A DNA stretch of 64,000 nt from Citrobacter farmeri (GTDB lineage Bacteria; Pseudomonadota; Gammaproteobacteria; Enterobacterales; Enterobacteriaceae): assembly GCF_019048065.1 (NCBI RefSeq), contig NZ_CP077291.1, positions 310,001 to 374,000 of the forward strand, given 5' to 3'. Shown piece after piece: positions 31,015 to 40,340 of this stretch. Numbering within the stretch: position 1 is the first letter of the stretch; each line of letters starts with the position of its first letter. A model generated the notes under the pieces. The model was not told where the DNA came from. It worked only from the letters and a program-made list of their open reading frames with translations, and searched no databases. Both the position numbers and the translations under genes were made by a program.

Positions 31015-32262
31015 GTGAATAAAAATTTGAATCTTTTGGTGGTGGCGATGACGGGCTCGCTGTTGGCGTCTCAAACCGCGAGTGCCGCAAATTCCTGGAC
31101 TGAAGCGCGTAATGACGCGATGGGCGGCACGGGCGTCGCGTCGGCAAATTATGGCAGCGGCGTACTCATCAACCCGGCATTGTTGGCGAAGTCACAGCCG
31201 GATGATGACATTACGGTGATCTTCCCGGCTATCGGTGGGCAGATTTCCGACAAGGATAATCTGCGCGATAAGATTGATGATGTTACCGACGACGTAAATA
31301 ACTATCGTCGCACTCTGGACAATATTAATCCCCTCGATCTCTTTGTTCCCGGCAGTACAGGCTACCGGCAGGTGTCAAATGCCGCAGGCGATCTGGCTGA
31401 CCAACTTGAATCCCTGAAAGGGAAAACGGCCAGTGCGAAAGCTGGGGCTGGGCTTGCGGTCAGCATTCCGAATGATGTGTTGGCTGTGGCCTTTGTGGCG
31501 AAAGCCAATGCCCGTGCCCGCGTGAGTTCGTCTATTGATCAGGGCGACATCGACACGCTGCGCGGTGTTGAAGCCGTGCCTTCCAGCATTCTGGCGGTGG
31601 ATCCCGAGGACCTGAAATCAAAAGGGTTTGGTCGTGCCGCTATTGTCTCTGATTACGGTGTGGCGGTGGCGCGGCAATTCGATCTGGGTGGTGTACCGGT
31701 TTCGGTTGGCGTGACGCCGAAACTGCAAAAAACCTGGCTCTACAACTACACGGTCTCGATTTACGATTTCAACAGCGACGACATCAACAGCAGTCGCTAT
31801 CGCAACGACGATACCGGTTTTAACGTTGACGCGGGTCTGGCGGCGGACTTTGGTGAACACTGGACGGTTGGTCTGAGTGGGCAAAACCTGTTTTCTCGCG
31901 ATATCGACACAAAAGAGGTGGCTGGCGTTCGCGATACTTACCAGATTCGTCCGTTGGTCACCGCCGGGGTGGCGTGGCAGAACGATCTGCTGACGCTGAG
32001 CGCAGACGGTGATTTAACTGAAACCAAAGGCTTCAAAAGCGAGGAAAACTCACAGTTTGTTGGCGTCGGCGCCGAAGTTCGACCGCTCGACTGGTTGGCC
32101 GTCCGCGCCGGTTATCGTGCTGACGTGAAGGACAATGACAGCAATGTCTTCACCGGCGGTGTCGGGTTTGCCCCGTTCTATCGCGTTCATCTTGATTTGA
32201 TGGGGCTGTACGGCGAGGACGAAACCTGGGGCGCAGGCGCGCAGGTCAGCGTGACGTTCTGA
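31015..32262 (+). CDS. TraF-family outer-membrane protein (orphan, chromosomal)
   Basis: 415 residues from a GTG start. The only nearby ATG (31003) stops after four codons. A signal peptide ends near TASA-ANSW. Motifs WTEARNDAMGGTGVASANYGSGVLINPALLA resemble the N-terminus of FadL/TraF-type beta barrels, and the C-terminus ends in a barrel-like VSVTF. Annotation systems name it conjugal transfer TraF, but no transfer genes are near, so the name reflects fold only. A coiled-coil-like insertion (DKIDDVTDDVNNYRRTLDNI) lies near residue 85. It takes the place of yjbL-yjbM found here in K-12. Its substrate is unknown. Confidence 0.7.
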   Translation: MNKNLNLLVVAMTGSLLASQTASAANSWTEARNDAMGGTGVASANYGSGVLINPALLAKSQPDDDITVIFPAIGGQISDKDNLRDKIDDVTDDVNNYRRTLDNINPLDLFVPGSTGYRQVSNAAGDLADQLESLKGKTASAKAGAGLAVSIPNDVLAVAFVAKANARARVSSSIDQGDIDTLRGVEAVPSSILAVDPEDLKSKGFGRAAIVSDYGVAVARQFDLGGVPVSVGVTPKLQKTWLYNYTVSIYDFNSDDINSSRYRNDDTGFNVDAGLAADFGEHWTVGLSGQNLFSRDIDTKEVAGVRDTYQIRPLVTAGVAWQNDLLTLSADGDLTETKGFKSEENSQFVGVGAEVRPLDWLAVRAGYRADVKDNDSNVFTGGVGFAPFYRVHLDLMGLYGEDETWGAGAQVSVTF

Positions 32263-32347
32263 TGAGTGATAACCGGAGGCATTACGTCTCCGGTTATGCC
32301 TGTGCTATAGTAGCGCCCCCAATTCACCGGATGCTCAAAAAACAACC

Positions 32348-33343
32348 ATGTCACCAGAATCACAATCCGCCTTTCCGGCCCACCGTTTTTCCATCGCGCC
32401 CATGCTCGACTGGACGGACAGACACTGTCGCTATTTCCTGCGCTTGTTGTCTCGCCAGACGCTGCTCTACACCGAGATGGTAACGACGGGGGCCATTATT
32501 CATGGCAAAGGGGATTACCTGGCGTACAGCGAAGAAGAGCATCCGGTCGCGCTACAACTGGGCGGCAGCGATCCGGCAGCACTGGCGCACTGTGCGAAGC
32601 TGGCTGAGGCGCGCGGCTATGATGAGATTAACCTCAATGTCGGCTGTCCTTCCGATCGCGTGCAGAACGGCATGTTCGGTGCCTGTTTGATGGGCAATGC
32701 GCAACTGGTGGCGGATTGCGTAAAGGCGATGCGTGACGTGGTATCGATTCCGGTGACGGTGAAAACCCGCATCGGTATTGACGATCAGGACAGCTATGAA
32801 TTTCTCTGCGATTTCATCAGTACCGTGGCTGGTCGCGGTGAGTGCGGGATGTTCATCATCCACGCCCGTAAGGCCTGGCTCTCCGGGTTAAGTCCGAAGG
32901 AAAACCGTGAGATCCCGCCGCTGGATTATCCGCGCGTTTATCAGTTAAAACGCGACTTCCCGCAACTGACGATGTCCATCAACGGCGGAATTAAGTCGCT
33001 GGACGAAGCGAAGGCGCATCTCGAACATATGGACGGCGTAATGGTTGGGCGCGAAGCCTATCAGAACCCTGGCATTCTGGCCTCTGTTGATCGCGAAATC
33101 TTTGGCTCCTCGAACGCCGATGCCGATCCGGTTGCAGTGGTGCGGGCCATGTATCCCTATATTGAGCGCGAACTGAGTCAGGGAACGTATCTTGGTCACA
33201 TTACACGCCATATGCTGGGGCTGTTTCAGGGGATCCCCGGGGCGCGTCAGTGGCGTCGTTACCTGAGCGAAAACGCCCATAAAGCCGGTGCCGATATCAA
33301 TGTGCTGGAGCACGCGCTGAAACTGGTTGCGGATAAGCGTTAA
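32348..33343 (+). CDS. dusA: tRNA-dihydrouridine synthase A
   Basis: 331 residues. An FMN enzyme that reduces U20/U20a in the D-loop of tRNA. The N-terminal TIM barrel has [12 protein letters not shown], and the active site loop [22 protein letters not shown] supplies the catalytic Cys. The FMN phosphate contact [13 protein letters not shown] is near residue 230, and the C-terminal tRNA-binding helical domain follows. It is upstream of pspG but has its own terminator. Confidence 0.96.
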   Translation: MSPESQSAFPAHRFSIAPMLDWTDRHCRYFLRLLSRQTLLYTEMVTTGAIIHGKGDYLAYSEEEHPVALQLGGSDPAALAHCAKLAEARGYDEINLNVGCPSDRVQNGMFGACLMGNAQLVADCVKAMRDVVSIPVTVKTRIGIDDQDSYEFLCDFISTVAGRGECGMFIIHARKAWLSGLSPKENREIPPLDYPRVYQLKRDFPQLTMSINGGIKSLDEAKAHLEHMDGVMVGREAYQNPGILASVDREIFGSSNADADPVAVVRAMYPYIERELSQGTYLGHITRHMLGLFQGIPGARQWRRYLSENAHKAGADINVLEHALKLVADKR

Positions 33344-33372
33344 ATTTTCACTAAAAGTTAGTCAATTTCACC

Positions 33373-33403
33373 ACGGCCTGCAAAAGTTTGCGGGCCGTTT
33401 TGT
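33373..33403 (+). terminator. dusA terminator
   Basis: ACGGCC/GGGCCGT with the inner stem GCAAA/TTTGC, followed by TTTGTTG. Confidence 0.78.
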
Positions 33404-33425
33404 TGATAAATCAACATGTTAATTT

Positions 33426-33440
33426 TGGCATGATATTTGT
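33426..33440 (+). promoter_or_regulatory. Sigma-54 promoter of pspG
   Basis: TGGCATG-ATAT-TTGT has GG and the -12 G at the spacing of the sigma-54 consensus, 37 bp before pspG. In E. coli pspG is transcribed by sigma-54 with PspF. Confidence 0.75.
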
Positions 33441-33476
33441 AATGGATTGTGCAGGAATTCATTATGGGAGAGCATC

Positions 33477-33719
33477 ATGCTGGAACTACTTTTTGTGCTT
33501 GGCTTCTTTATCATGCTGATGGTCACCGGCGTCTCGCTGTTGGGCATTCTGGCTGCGCTGGTTGTCGCCGCGTTCGTGATGTTCCTTGGCGGCATGTTTG
33601 CACTGATGATCAAACTGCTGCCGTGGCTACTGCTGGCGGTTGCGGTGGTGTGGGTGATAAAGGCGGTTAAGTCGCCAAAAGTCCCACAATATCAGCGCAA
33701 TAACCGTTGGCGTTACTAA
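33477..33719 (+). CDS. pspG: Phage shock protein G
   Basis: 80 residues, two membrane segments (about 3-25 and 28-58) and a basic tail. The start ATG 33477 is preceded by GGGAGAG; an upstream in-frame ATG at 33447 lacks a good site. It is part of the PspF/sigma-54 regulon, induced by inner-membrane stress. Its exact role is unknown. Confidence 0.93.
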   Translation: MLELLFVLGFFIMLMVTGVSLLGILAALVVAAFVMFLGGMFALMIKLLPWLLLAVAVVWVIKAVKSPKVPQYQRNNRWRY

Positions 33720-33844
33720 AGATGTGAGGGATGCGTCACAACCTGCGATTTTGGCGTCAGAACCAAATAGGAATTGGCTACCAAATCTGTCAGTATTGCG
33801 CGACTAACAGATTCATCGAGCTGTACCCTACATACAGCCGAACT

Positions 33845-33885
33845 AAAAAAGAAAGGGCTTCCCAATGGGAAGCCCAATTTCTTTT
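33845..33885. terminator. Bidirectional terminator between pspG and qorA
   Basis: GGGCTTCCC-AAT-GGGAAGCCC with A-rich and T-rich flanks on both sides, between converging genes. Confidence 0.88.
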
Positions 33886-33897
33886 TCGCCGTCATAA

Positions 33898-34881
33898 TTA
33901 AGGAATCAGCAAACTGGAGCCCTGCGTCGCCCGACTCTCCAGTACTTCATGCGCGCGCCGTGCCTCTTTCAACGGGTATTTCTGACTGTCTGCCACATCC
34001 ACTTTGATCACGCCGCTGGCGATCAGCGAAAACAGTTCATTACTGGCTTCGGTCAACTCTTCCGCATTGGTAATGTAGCCCTGAAGAGAAGGGCGCGTGG
34101 CGTACAGGGAACCTTTCTGATTCAGAATCCCCAGGTTCACGCCGGTCACCGGCCCCGACGCGTTGCCAAAACTGACCATCAGGCCACGACGTTGCAAACA
34201 GTCCAGTGAAGCTTCCCAGGTATCCTTGCCGACCGAGTCATACACCACGCGCACTTTTTTGCCACCGGTAATCGCTTTTACCCGCTCAACAATATTTTCT
34301 TCGCGATAGTTAATCACCTGCCATGCGCCGGCATCCAGCGCCCGCTGCGCCTTTTGCGCGCTGCCGACGGTGCCAATCAGTTTCGCGCCCAGCGCTTTCG
34401 CCCACTGACAGGCAATCAGCCCTACACCGCCTGCGGCCGCGTGGAACAGGAACGGTTCGTCGGGTTTGATTTCGTAAGTTTTGCGCAGCAGATAAAAAAC
34501 GGTCAGTCCCTTCAGGAAAGAGGCAGCGGCCTGCTCATAAGAGATGGCATCAGGCAGGATAGCGGCCTTATCGGCCGGCACGTTGTGGACCGAACTGTAG
34601 GCGCCGAGCGCGGACTGCGCATACACCACGCGATCGCCTACGTTAATATGGTTAACGCCGCTGCCGACTTTGACGACGATGCCCGCCGCTTCGGTCCCTA
34701 AACCACTGGGCAGCGTGGGAGGCGGATAGAGTCCGCTGCGAATATAGGTATCGATAAAGTTAATGCCGATCGCTTTGTTTTCGACCTGGATTTCGTTTGC
34801 CGCCGGATCGGCGGGGGTAAAATCCACGGCCTGAAGCACGTCAGGGCCACCATGCTTATGAAATTCAATTCGTGTTGCCAT
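33898..34881 (-). CDS. qorA: NADPH-dependent quinone oxidoreductase (zeta-crystallin type)
   Basis: 327 residues of the medium-chain dehydrogenase/reductase superfamily. The nucleotide-binding motif AAAGGVGLIACQWAKALGA is near residue 150, and the family signature NFIDTYIRSGLYPPP near 42. Reduces quinones with NADPH. It has no zinc-ligand cysteines, as expected. It is divergent from dnaB (64-bp gap). Confidence 0.96.
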   Translation of the reverse strand: MATRIEFHKHGGPDVLQAVDFTPADPAANEIQVENKAIGINFIDTYIRSGLYPPPTLPSGLGTEAAGIVVKVGSGVNHINVGDRVVYAQSALGAYSSVHNVPADKAAILPDAISYEQAAASFLKGLTVFYLLRKTYEIKPDEPFLFHAAAGGVGLIACQWAKALGAKLIGTVGSAQKAQRALDAGAWQVINYREENIVERVKAITGGKKVRVVYDSVGKDTWEASLDCLQRRGLMVSFGNASGPVTGVNLGILNQKGSLYATRPSLQGYITNAEELTEASNELFSLIASGVIKVDVADSQKYPLKEARRAHEVLESRATQGSSLLIP

Positions 34882-34945
34882 GATTTCTCCAGTATCATCG
34901 GAAGATTAGCTTCAACTCACTTTTATCTCGGTAACTCCATTCACT

Positions 34946-36361
34946 ATGGCAGGAAATAAACCCTTCAACAAACAACAGACTGATGTCCGTGACCGCGACC
35001 CGCAAGTTGCCGGACTGAAAGTACCGCCGCACTCGATTGAAGCGGAACAGTCGGTGTTGGGCGGTTTAATGCTGGATAACGAGCGCTGGGACGATGTTGC
35101 CGAGCGCGTGGTGGCGGAGGATTTTTATACCCGTCCACATCGTCACATCTTCACGGAGATGGGGCGGTTGCAGGAAACCGGCAGTCCGATTGACCTGATT
35201 ACGCTCGCGGAATCGCTGGAGCGACAAGGGCAACTGGACAGCGTCGGCGGTTTTGCTTATCTGGCTGAACTCTCTAAAAATACGCCAAGTGCGGCGAACA
35301 TCAGCGCGTATGCGGATATCGTGCGCGAACGTGCGGTTGTGCGCGACATGATCGCCGTCGCCCATGAAATTGCCGATGCGGGTTTTGATCCGCAAGGGCG
35401 CACCAGTGAGGATCTGCTCGATCTCGCCGAGTCCCGCGTCTTTAAAATCGCGGAAAGCCGCGCCAATAAAGACGAAGGCCCGAAAAACATTGCCGATGTG
35501 CTCGACGCCACCGTCGCGCGTATTGAACAACTGTTCCAGCAGCCGCACGACGGGGTGACGGGCGTTAACACCGGCTATGACGATCTCAACAAAAAGACCG
35601 CTGGCCTGCAGCCCTCAGACCTGATTATCGTCGCGGCGCGTCCGTCGATGGGGAAAACCACATTTGCAATGAACCTCGTCGAAAACGCGGCGATGTTGCA
35701 GGATAAACCGGTTCTTATCTTCAGTCTCGAGATGCCCTCTGAGCAGATTATGATGCGTTCTCTGGCCTCGCTGTCCCGCGTGGATCAGACCCGTATACGT
35801 ACCGGGCAACTGGACGATGAGGACTGGGCGCGGATTTCCGGCACAATGGGCATCCTGCTGGAAAAACGTAACATCTATATCGATGATTCCTCTGGTCTGA
35901 CGCCGACGGAAGTACGCTCCCGCGCGCGCCGTATCGCCCGCGAACACGGCGGTATCGGGCTGATTATGATCGACTACCTGCAACTGATGCGCGTGCCGTC
36001 GTTGTCCGACAACCGTACGCTGGAGATTGCCGAAATTTCCCGTTCGCTGAAAGCGCTGGCGAAAGAACTGCATGTGCCGGTTGTGGCGCTGTCGCAGCTT
36101 AACCGCTCGCTGGAACAACGTGCCGATAAGCGTCCGGTCAACTCCGACCTGCGTGAATCCGGCTCCATCGAACAGGATGCCGACTTGATCATGTTCATCT
36201 ACCGTGACGAGGTTTATCACGAAAACAGCGACCTGAAAGGGATTGCGGAAATCATCATTGGTAAGCAACGTAACGGCCCTATCGGGACGGTGCGACTGAC
36301 CTTTAACGGACAATGGTCGCGCTTTGATAATTATGCGGGACCTCAGTACGACGACGAGTAA
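34946..36361 (+). CDS. dnaB: Replicative DNA helicase
   Basis: 471 residues. The N-terminal primase-interaction domain is followed by a linker and the RecA-like ATPase with Walker A ARPSMGKTTFAMN (about residue 230), Walker B IMIDYLQLM and the DnaB motif LRESGSIEQDADLIMFIYRDE. It is a hexamer that unwinds DNA at the replication fork, loaded by DnaC. It is divergent from qorA, and 150 bp before alr, with a small repeated element in that gap. Confidence 0.98.
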   Translation: MAGNKPFNKQQTDVRDRDPQVAGLKVPPHSIEAEQSVLGGLMLDNERWDDVAERVVAEDFYTRPHRHIFTEMGRLQETGSPIDLITLAESLERQGQLDSVGGFAYLAELSKNTPSAANISAYADIVRERAVVRDMIAVAHEIADAGFDPQGRTSEDLLDLAESRVFKIAESRANKDEGPKNIADVLDATVARIEQLFQQPHDGVTGVNTGYDDLNKKTAGLQPSDLIIVAARPSMGKTTFAMNLVENAAMLQDKPVLIFSLEMPSEQIMMRSLASLSRVDQTRIRTGQLDDEDWARISGTMGILLEKRNIYIDDSSGLTPTEVRSRARRIAREHGGIGLIMIDYLQLMRVPSLSDNRTLEIAEISRSLKALAKELHVPVVALSQLNRSLEQRADKRPVNSDLRESGSIEQDADLIMFIYRDEVYHENSDLKGIAEIIIGKQRNGPIGTVRLTFNGQWSRFDNYAGPQYDDE

Positions 36362-36374
36362 ATTTCCTTCACCC

Positions 36375-36473
36375 TTCACGCCGCAGGTGCGTTGACTGCG
36401 CTCGCTCACCCCGGTCACTTAGTTAACTAAGCTCCCGGGGATTCGCGGGCTTGTCGCCTTCCTGCAACGCGAA
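36375..36473. repeat. MITE-like dispersed element, full copy (99 bp)
   Basis: The ends TTCACGCCGCAG (36375-36386) and CTGCAACGCGAA (36462-36473) are imperfect terminal inverted repeats (TTCACGCCGCAG against TTCGCGTTGCAG). Inside is a perfect palindrome CTTAGTTAACTAAG (36418-36431). A shorter copy with the same ends is at 59946-59994. Similar intergenic elements are known in enterobacteria. Confidence 0.65.
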
Positions 36474-36510
36474 TGGTTTTGGAAATTCTTTTTTTAATGA
36501 AGGAATGATA

Positions 36511-37590
36511 ATGCAAGCGGCAACTGTAGTTATTAACCGCCGCGCTCTGCGACACAACCTGCAACGTCTGCGTGAGCTGGCACCCGCCAGTAAGCTGGTT
36601 GCGGTCGTGAAAGCGAACGCTTACGGACACGGTCTGTTAGAGACCGCGCGAACGCTCCCCGATGCTGACGCCTTTGGCGTGGCGCGTCTCGAAGAGGCGC
36701 TACGTCTGCGAGCGGGTGGGATCACGCAGCCCATCCTGCTACTGGAAGGCTTTTTTGAGGCAGCCGATCTGCCCACCATTTCCGCGCAGCGCCTGCATAC
36801 GGCTGTCCATAACCAGGAGCAACTGGCCGCGCTGGAAGCCGCCGAACTGGATGAACCGGTGTCTGTGTGGATGAAACTTGATACCGGCATGCATCGTCTG
36901 GGCGTGCTTCCTGAAGAGGCGGACGCCTTCTGGCAGCGGCTGACGCAATGTAAAAACGTGCGTCAGCCGGTGAATATTGTCAGTCATTTTGCCCGTGCGG
37001 ATGAGCCGGAATGTGGTGCCACTGAACGGCAGCTTGATGTGTTCAATACTTTTTGTGAAGGCAAAACGGGTCAACGCTCAATTGCCGCATCCGGCGGGAT
37101 TTTACTCTGGCCGCAGTCACATTTTGACTGGGTGCGACCGGGCATCATTCTCTACGGCGTGTCGCCGTTGGAAAACCAGTCCACAGGAGCGGATTTCGGC
37201 TGTCAGCCGGTGATGTCGCTGACCTCCAGCCTGATTGCCGTGCGCGAGCATAAAGCAGGTGAGCCGGTAGGTTATGGCGGAACGTGGATCAGTGAACGTG
37301 ATACGCGCCTTGGCGTCGTGGCGATGGGCTATGGCGATGGTTACCCGCGCGCAGCGCCATCCGGTACGCCGGTGCTGGTGAATGGTCGCGAAGTGCCGAT
37401 TGTTGGCCGCGTGGCGATGGATATGATTTGCGTTGATCTTGGGCCGCAGGCGACTGACCAGGCCGGTGACCCGGTGATTTTATGGGGAGAGGGGCTCCCG
37501 GTTGAGCGTATTGCGGCAATGACTAAAGTTAGTGCTTACGAACTGATCACCCGCCTGACCTCACGGGTGGCGATGAAGTACGTCGACTAA
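36511..37590 (+). CDS. alr: Alanine racemase, biosynthetic
   Basis: 359 residues, as in E. coli. Start ATG 36511 ([11 protein letters not shown]) matches the family; an upstream frame to 36451 lies in the repeat. PLP Lys is in [10 protein letters not shown] (about 34), and the catalytic Tyr is in GYGGTW (about 255). It makes D-alanine for peptidoglycan. It is in the usual position between dnaB and tyrB. Confidence 0.97.
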   Translation: MQAATVVINRRALRHNLQRLRELAPASKLVAVVKANAYGHGLLETARTLPDADAFGVARLEEALRLRAGGITQPILLLEGFFEAADLPTISAQRLHTAVHNQEQLAALEAAELDEPVSVWMKLDTGMHRLGVLPEEADAFWQRLTQCKNVRQPVNIVSHFARADEPECGATERQLDVFNTFCEGKTGQRSIAASGGILLWPQSHFDWVRPGIILYGVSPLENQSTGADFGCQPVMSLTSSLIAVREHKAGEPVGYGGTWISERDTRLGVVAMGYGDGYPRAAPSGTPVLVNGREVPIVGRVAMDMICVDLGPQATDQAGDPVILWGEGLPVERIAAMTKVSAYELITRLTSRVAMKYVD

Positions 37591-37599
37591 GCGTACGCC

Positions 37600-37630
37600 A
37601 TGCCGGATGACGCCAGCGCTTATCCGGCAA
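37600..37630. repeat. REP unit between alr and tyrB
   Basis: A single unit, TGCCGGATGACGCCAGCGCT followed by TATCCGGCAA. Confidence 0.85.
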
Positions 37631-37712
37631 TATTCCCACCAGGCGCTCGATCTTCCTCTCTATCCGGTTTATTGTGTCTTAACCCCTGCCTGTAAACCTG
37701 GAGAACCAACGC

Positions 37713-38906
37713 GTGTTTCAAAAAGTTGACGCCTACGCTGGCGACCCGATTCTGTCGCTCATGGAGCGGTTCAAAGAAGACCCGCGTAGTGACAAAGTGA
37801 ATCTGAGTATCGGTCTGTATTACAACGAAGACGGGATTATCCCGCAGCTGAAGGCCGTGGCGGAAGCCGAAGCGCGTCTTAACGCGCAACCGCACGGTGC
37901 CTCGCTGTATCTGCCGATGGAAGGGTTAAATACCTATCGTCATACTATCGCGCCATTGCTGTTTGGGGCTGACCATCCGGTCCTCCAGCAGCAGCGAGTG
38001 GCGACGATCCAGACATTGGGCGGCTCTGGCGCGCTGAAAGTGGGCGCCGATTTCCTCAAGCGCTATTTCCCGGATTCTGGCGTGTGGGTCAGCGATCCGA
38101 CGTGGGAAAACCATATCGCTATTTTTGAAGGGGCTGGATTTAGCGTCAGCACATACCCCTGGTACGACAATGCCACCAACGGTGTGCGTTTCAACGATCT
38201 GCTGGCGACCCTGAAAACGCTGCCAGCGCGCAGCATCGTTCTGCTGCATCCTTGCTGTCACAACCCGACCGGGGCAGATTTAACGCATGCGCAATGGGAT
38301 GAGGTTATCGAGATCCTGAAAGCAGGCGATCTGATCCCGTTCCTCGACATTGCTTATCAGGGCTTTGGTGCGGGTATGGACGATGATGCCTATGCTATCC
38401 GCGCGATTGCCAGCGCCGGGCTGCCTGCGCTGGTCAGCAACTCGTTCTCGAAAATCTTCTCTCTGTACGGCGAGCGCGTCGGCGGGCTTTCTGTCGTTTG
38501 TGAAGATGCAACCACTGCAGGCCGCGTGCTGGGACAACTGAAGGCGACCGTACGCCGTAACTACTCCAGTCCACCGAACTTTGGTGCGCAGCTGGTTGCG
38601 ACGGTACTCGGCGATGAAGCGCTGAAAGCCAACTGGCTGGCGGAAGTGGAGGCGATGCGAACCCGTATTCTGACCATGCGCCAGGAGCTGGTGAACGTGC
38701 TGACCGCTACGATTCCGGGACGTGATTTCGACTATCTGCTGCAACAGCGCGGCATGTTCAGCTATACCGGACTGAGCGCCGCTCAGGTCGATCGCCTGCG
38801 CGATGAGTTTGGCGTCTATCTGATTGCCAGTGGACGCATGTGCGTGGCTGGTCTGAACGTGGCGAACGTGCAGCGCGTGGCGAAGGCTTTTGCTGCGGTC
38901 ATGTGA
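37713..38906 (+). CDS. tyrB: Aromatic amino acid aminotransferase
   Basis: 397 residues with a GTG start preceded by ACCTGGAGAA, as in E. coli. Class I PLP aminotransferase that makes tyrosine, phenylalanine and leucine from keto acids. The PLP Lys is in [17 protein letters not shown] (about 247). Also conserved are [13 protein letters not shown] and NPTGADL. The region before it includes TGTAAAC at 37691-37697, but a full TyrR operator was not resolved. Confidence 0.97.
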   Translation: MFQKVDAYAGDPILSLMERFKEDPRSDKVNLSIGLYYNEDGIIPQLKAVAEAEARLNAQPHGASLYLPMEGLNTYRHTIAPLLFGADHPVLQQQRVATIQTLGGSGALKVGADFLKRYFPDSGVWVSDPTWENHIAIFEGAGFSVSTYPWYDNATNGVRFNDLLATLKTLPARSIVLLHPCCHNPTGADLTHAQWDEVIEILKAGDLIPFLDIAYQGFGAGMDDDAYAIRAIASAGLPALVSNSFSKIFSLYGERVGGLSVVCEDATTAGRVLGQLKATVRRNYSSPPNFGAQLVATVLGDEALKANWLAEVEAMRTRILTMRQELVNVLTATIPGRDFDYLLQQRGMFSYTGLSAAQVDRLRDEFGVYLIASGRMCVAGLNVANVQRVAKAFAAVM

Positions 38907-38911
38907 TCGGT

Positions 38912-38946
38912 AAGCCGGATAAGGTGATATACCGCCTTATCCGGTC
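38912..38946. repeat. REP-like palindrome after tyrB
   Basis: AAGCCGGATAAGGTGATATA and ACCGCCTTATCCGGT form a REP-like hairpin. Confidence 0.8.
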
Positions 38947-39083
38947 GGCCCATGATCGCTCTCATACTTATGTGATCCTTCTCCTTTTCCGGGACAAAAC
39001 CGCAGAAAATCCTTCCTTTCACCTGCCAGCAGAGTTATGGTCAAAGAGTTTTTGAACAATCGGTCTACTAAAATGATAACTAA

Positions 39084-39821
<738 letters not shown>

Positions 39822-39948
39822 GAGGCGGGAAGGGCATTTGCTGTTTTTTTAAACAAAATTGATCTGCCAGCTTTTACCTTTTGCTGTCTTGCTGCACACT
39901 GAGTAGATGACATTTCAGTGGAGCATCACGCTTGCGAGGGGAATAACG

Positions 39949-40299
39949 ATGACCAATTCGGAGTTACTGCAATACTGCATGGCGAAAGTCGGCGCTGAGC
40001 AGAGTGTGCACAGTGACTGGAAAGCCACACAAATCAAAGTTGAAGATGTGCTCTTTGCCATGGTGAAAGAGGTGGAAGATCGCCCGGCGGTATCTCTGAA
40101 AACCAGCCCCGAACTGGCGGAATTGTTACGCCAGAAGCACAGCGATGTGCGTCCGAGCCGACATCTCAATAAGGCGCACTGGAGCACCGTTTATCTCGAC
40201 GGCTCGCTGCCGGATTCACAAATCTATTATCTGGTGGATGCGTCATACCAACAGGCGGTCAATACACTACCGGAAGAGAAACGCAAACAGTTGCAATGA
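39949..40299 (+). CDS. yjbR: YjbR, MmcQ/YjbR-family protein
   Basis: 116 residues from ATG 39949, close to E. coli YjbR (118 residues). MmcQ/YjbR fold with segments KATQIKVEDVLFAMVKEVEDRPAVSLK and LPDSQIYYLVDASYQ. The family has a double-wing fold resembling DNA-binding proteins, but its function is unknown. Convergent with uvrA; a hairpin follows. Confidence 0.93.
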   Translation: MTNSELLQYCMAKVGAEQSVHSDWKATQIKVEDVLFAMVKEVEDRPAVSLKTSPELAELLRQKHSDVRPSRHLNKAHWSTVYLDGSLPDSQIYYLVDASYQQAVNTLPEEKRKQLQ

Positions 40300-40301
40300 A
40301 C

Positions 40302-40340
40302 AACGCCGTTCACATTTTCACATGAACGGCGTTTTGCGTT
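40302..40340. terminator. Hairpin between yjbR and uvrA
   Basis: AACGCCGTTCA and TGAACGGCGTT form an 11-bp stem (40302-40333) with a 10-nt loop, followed on the plus strand by TTGCGTTTT. It also sits just past the uvrA stop. Confidence 0.75.

Noticed and set aside
31015..32262. Evidence of an integrated conjugative plasmid from the TraF-like gene
   Set aside because: No other transfer, relaxase, integrase or attachment-site features nearby; flanks are core genes in K-12 order.
37680..37712. TyrR operator before tyrB
   Set aside because: Only a partial TGTAAAC half-site; the second half was not convincing.
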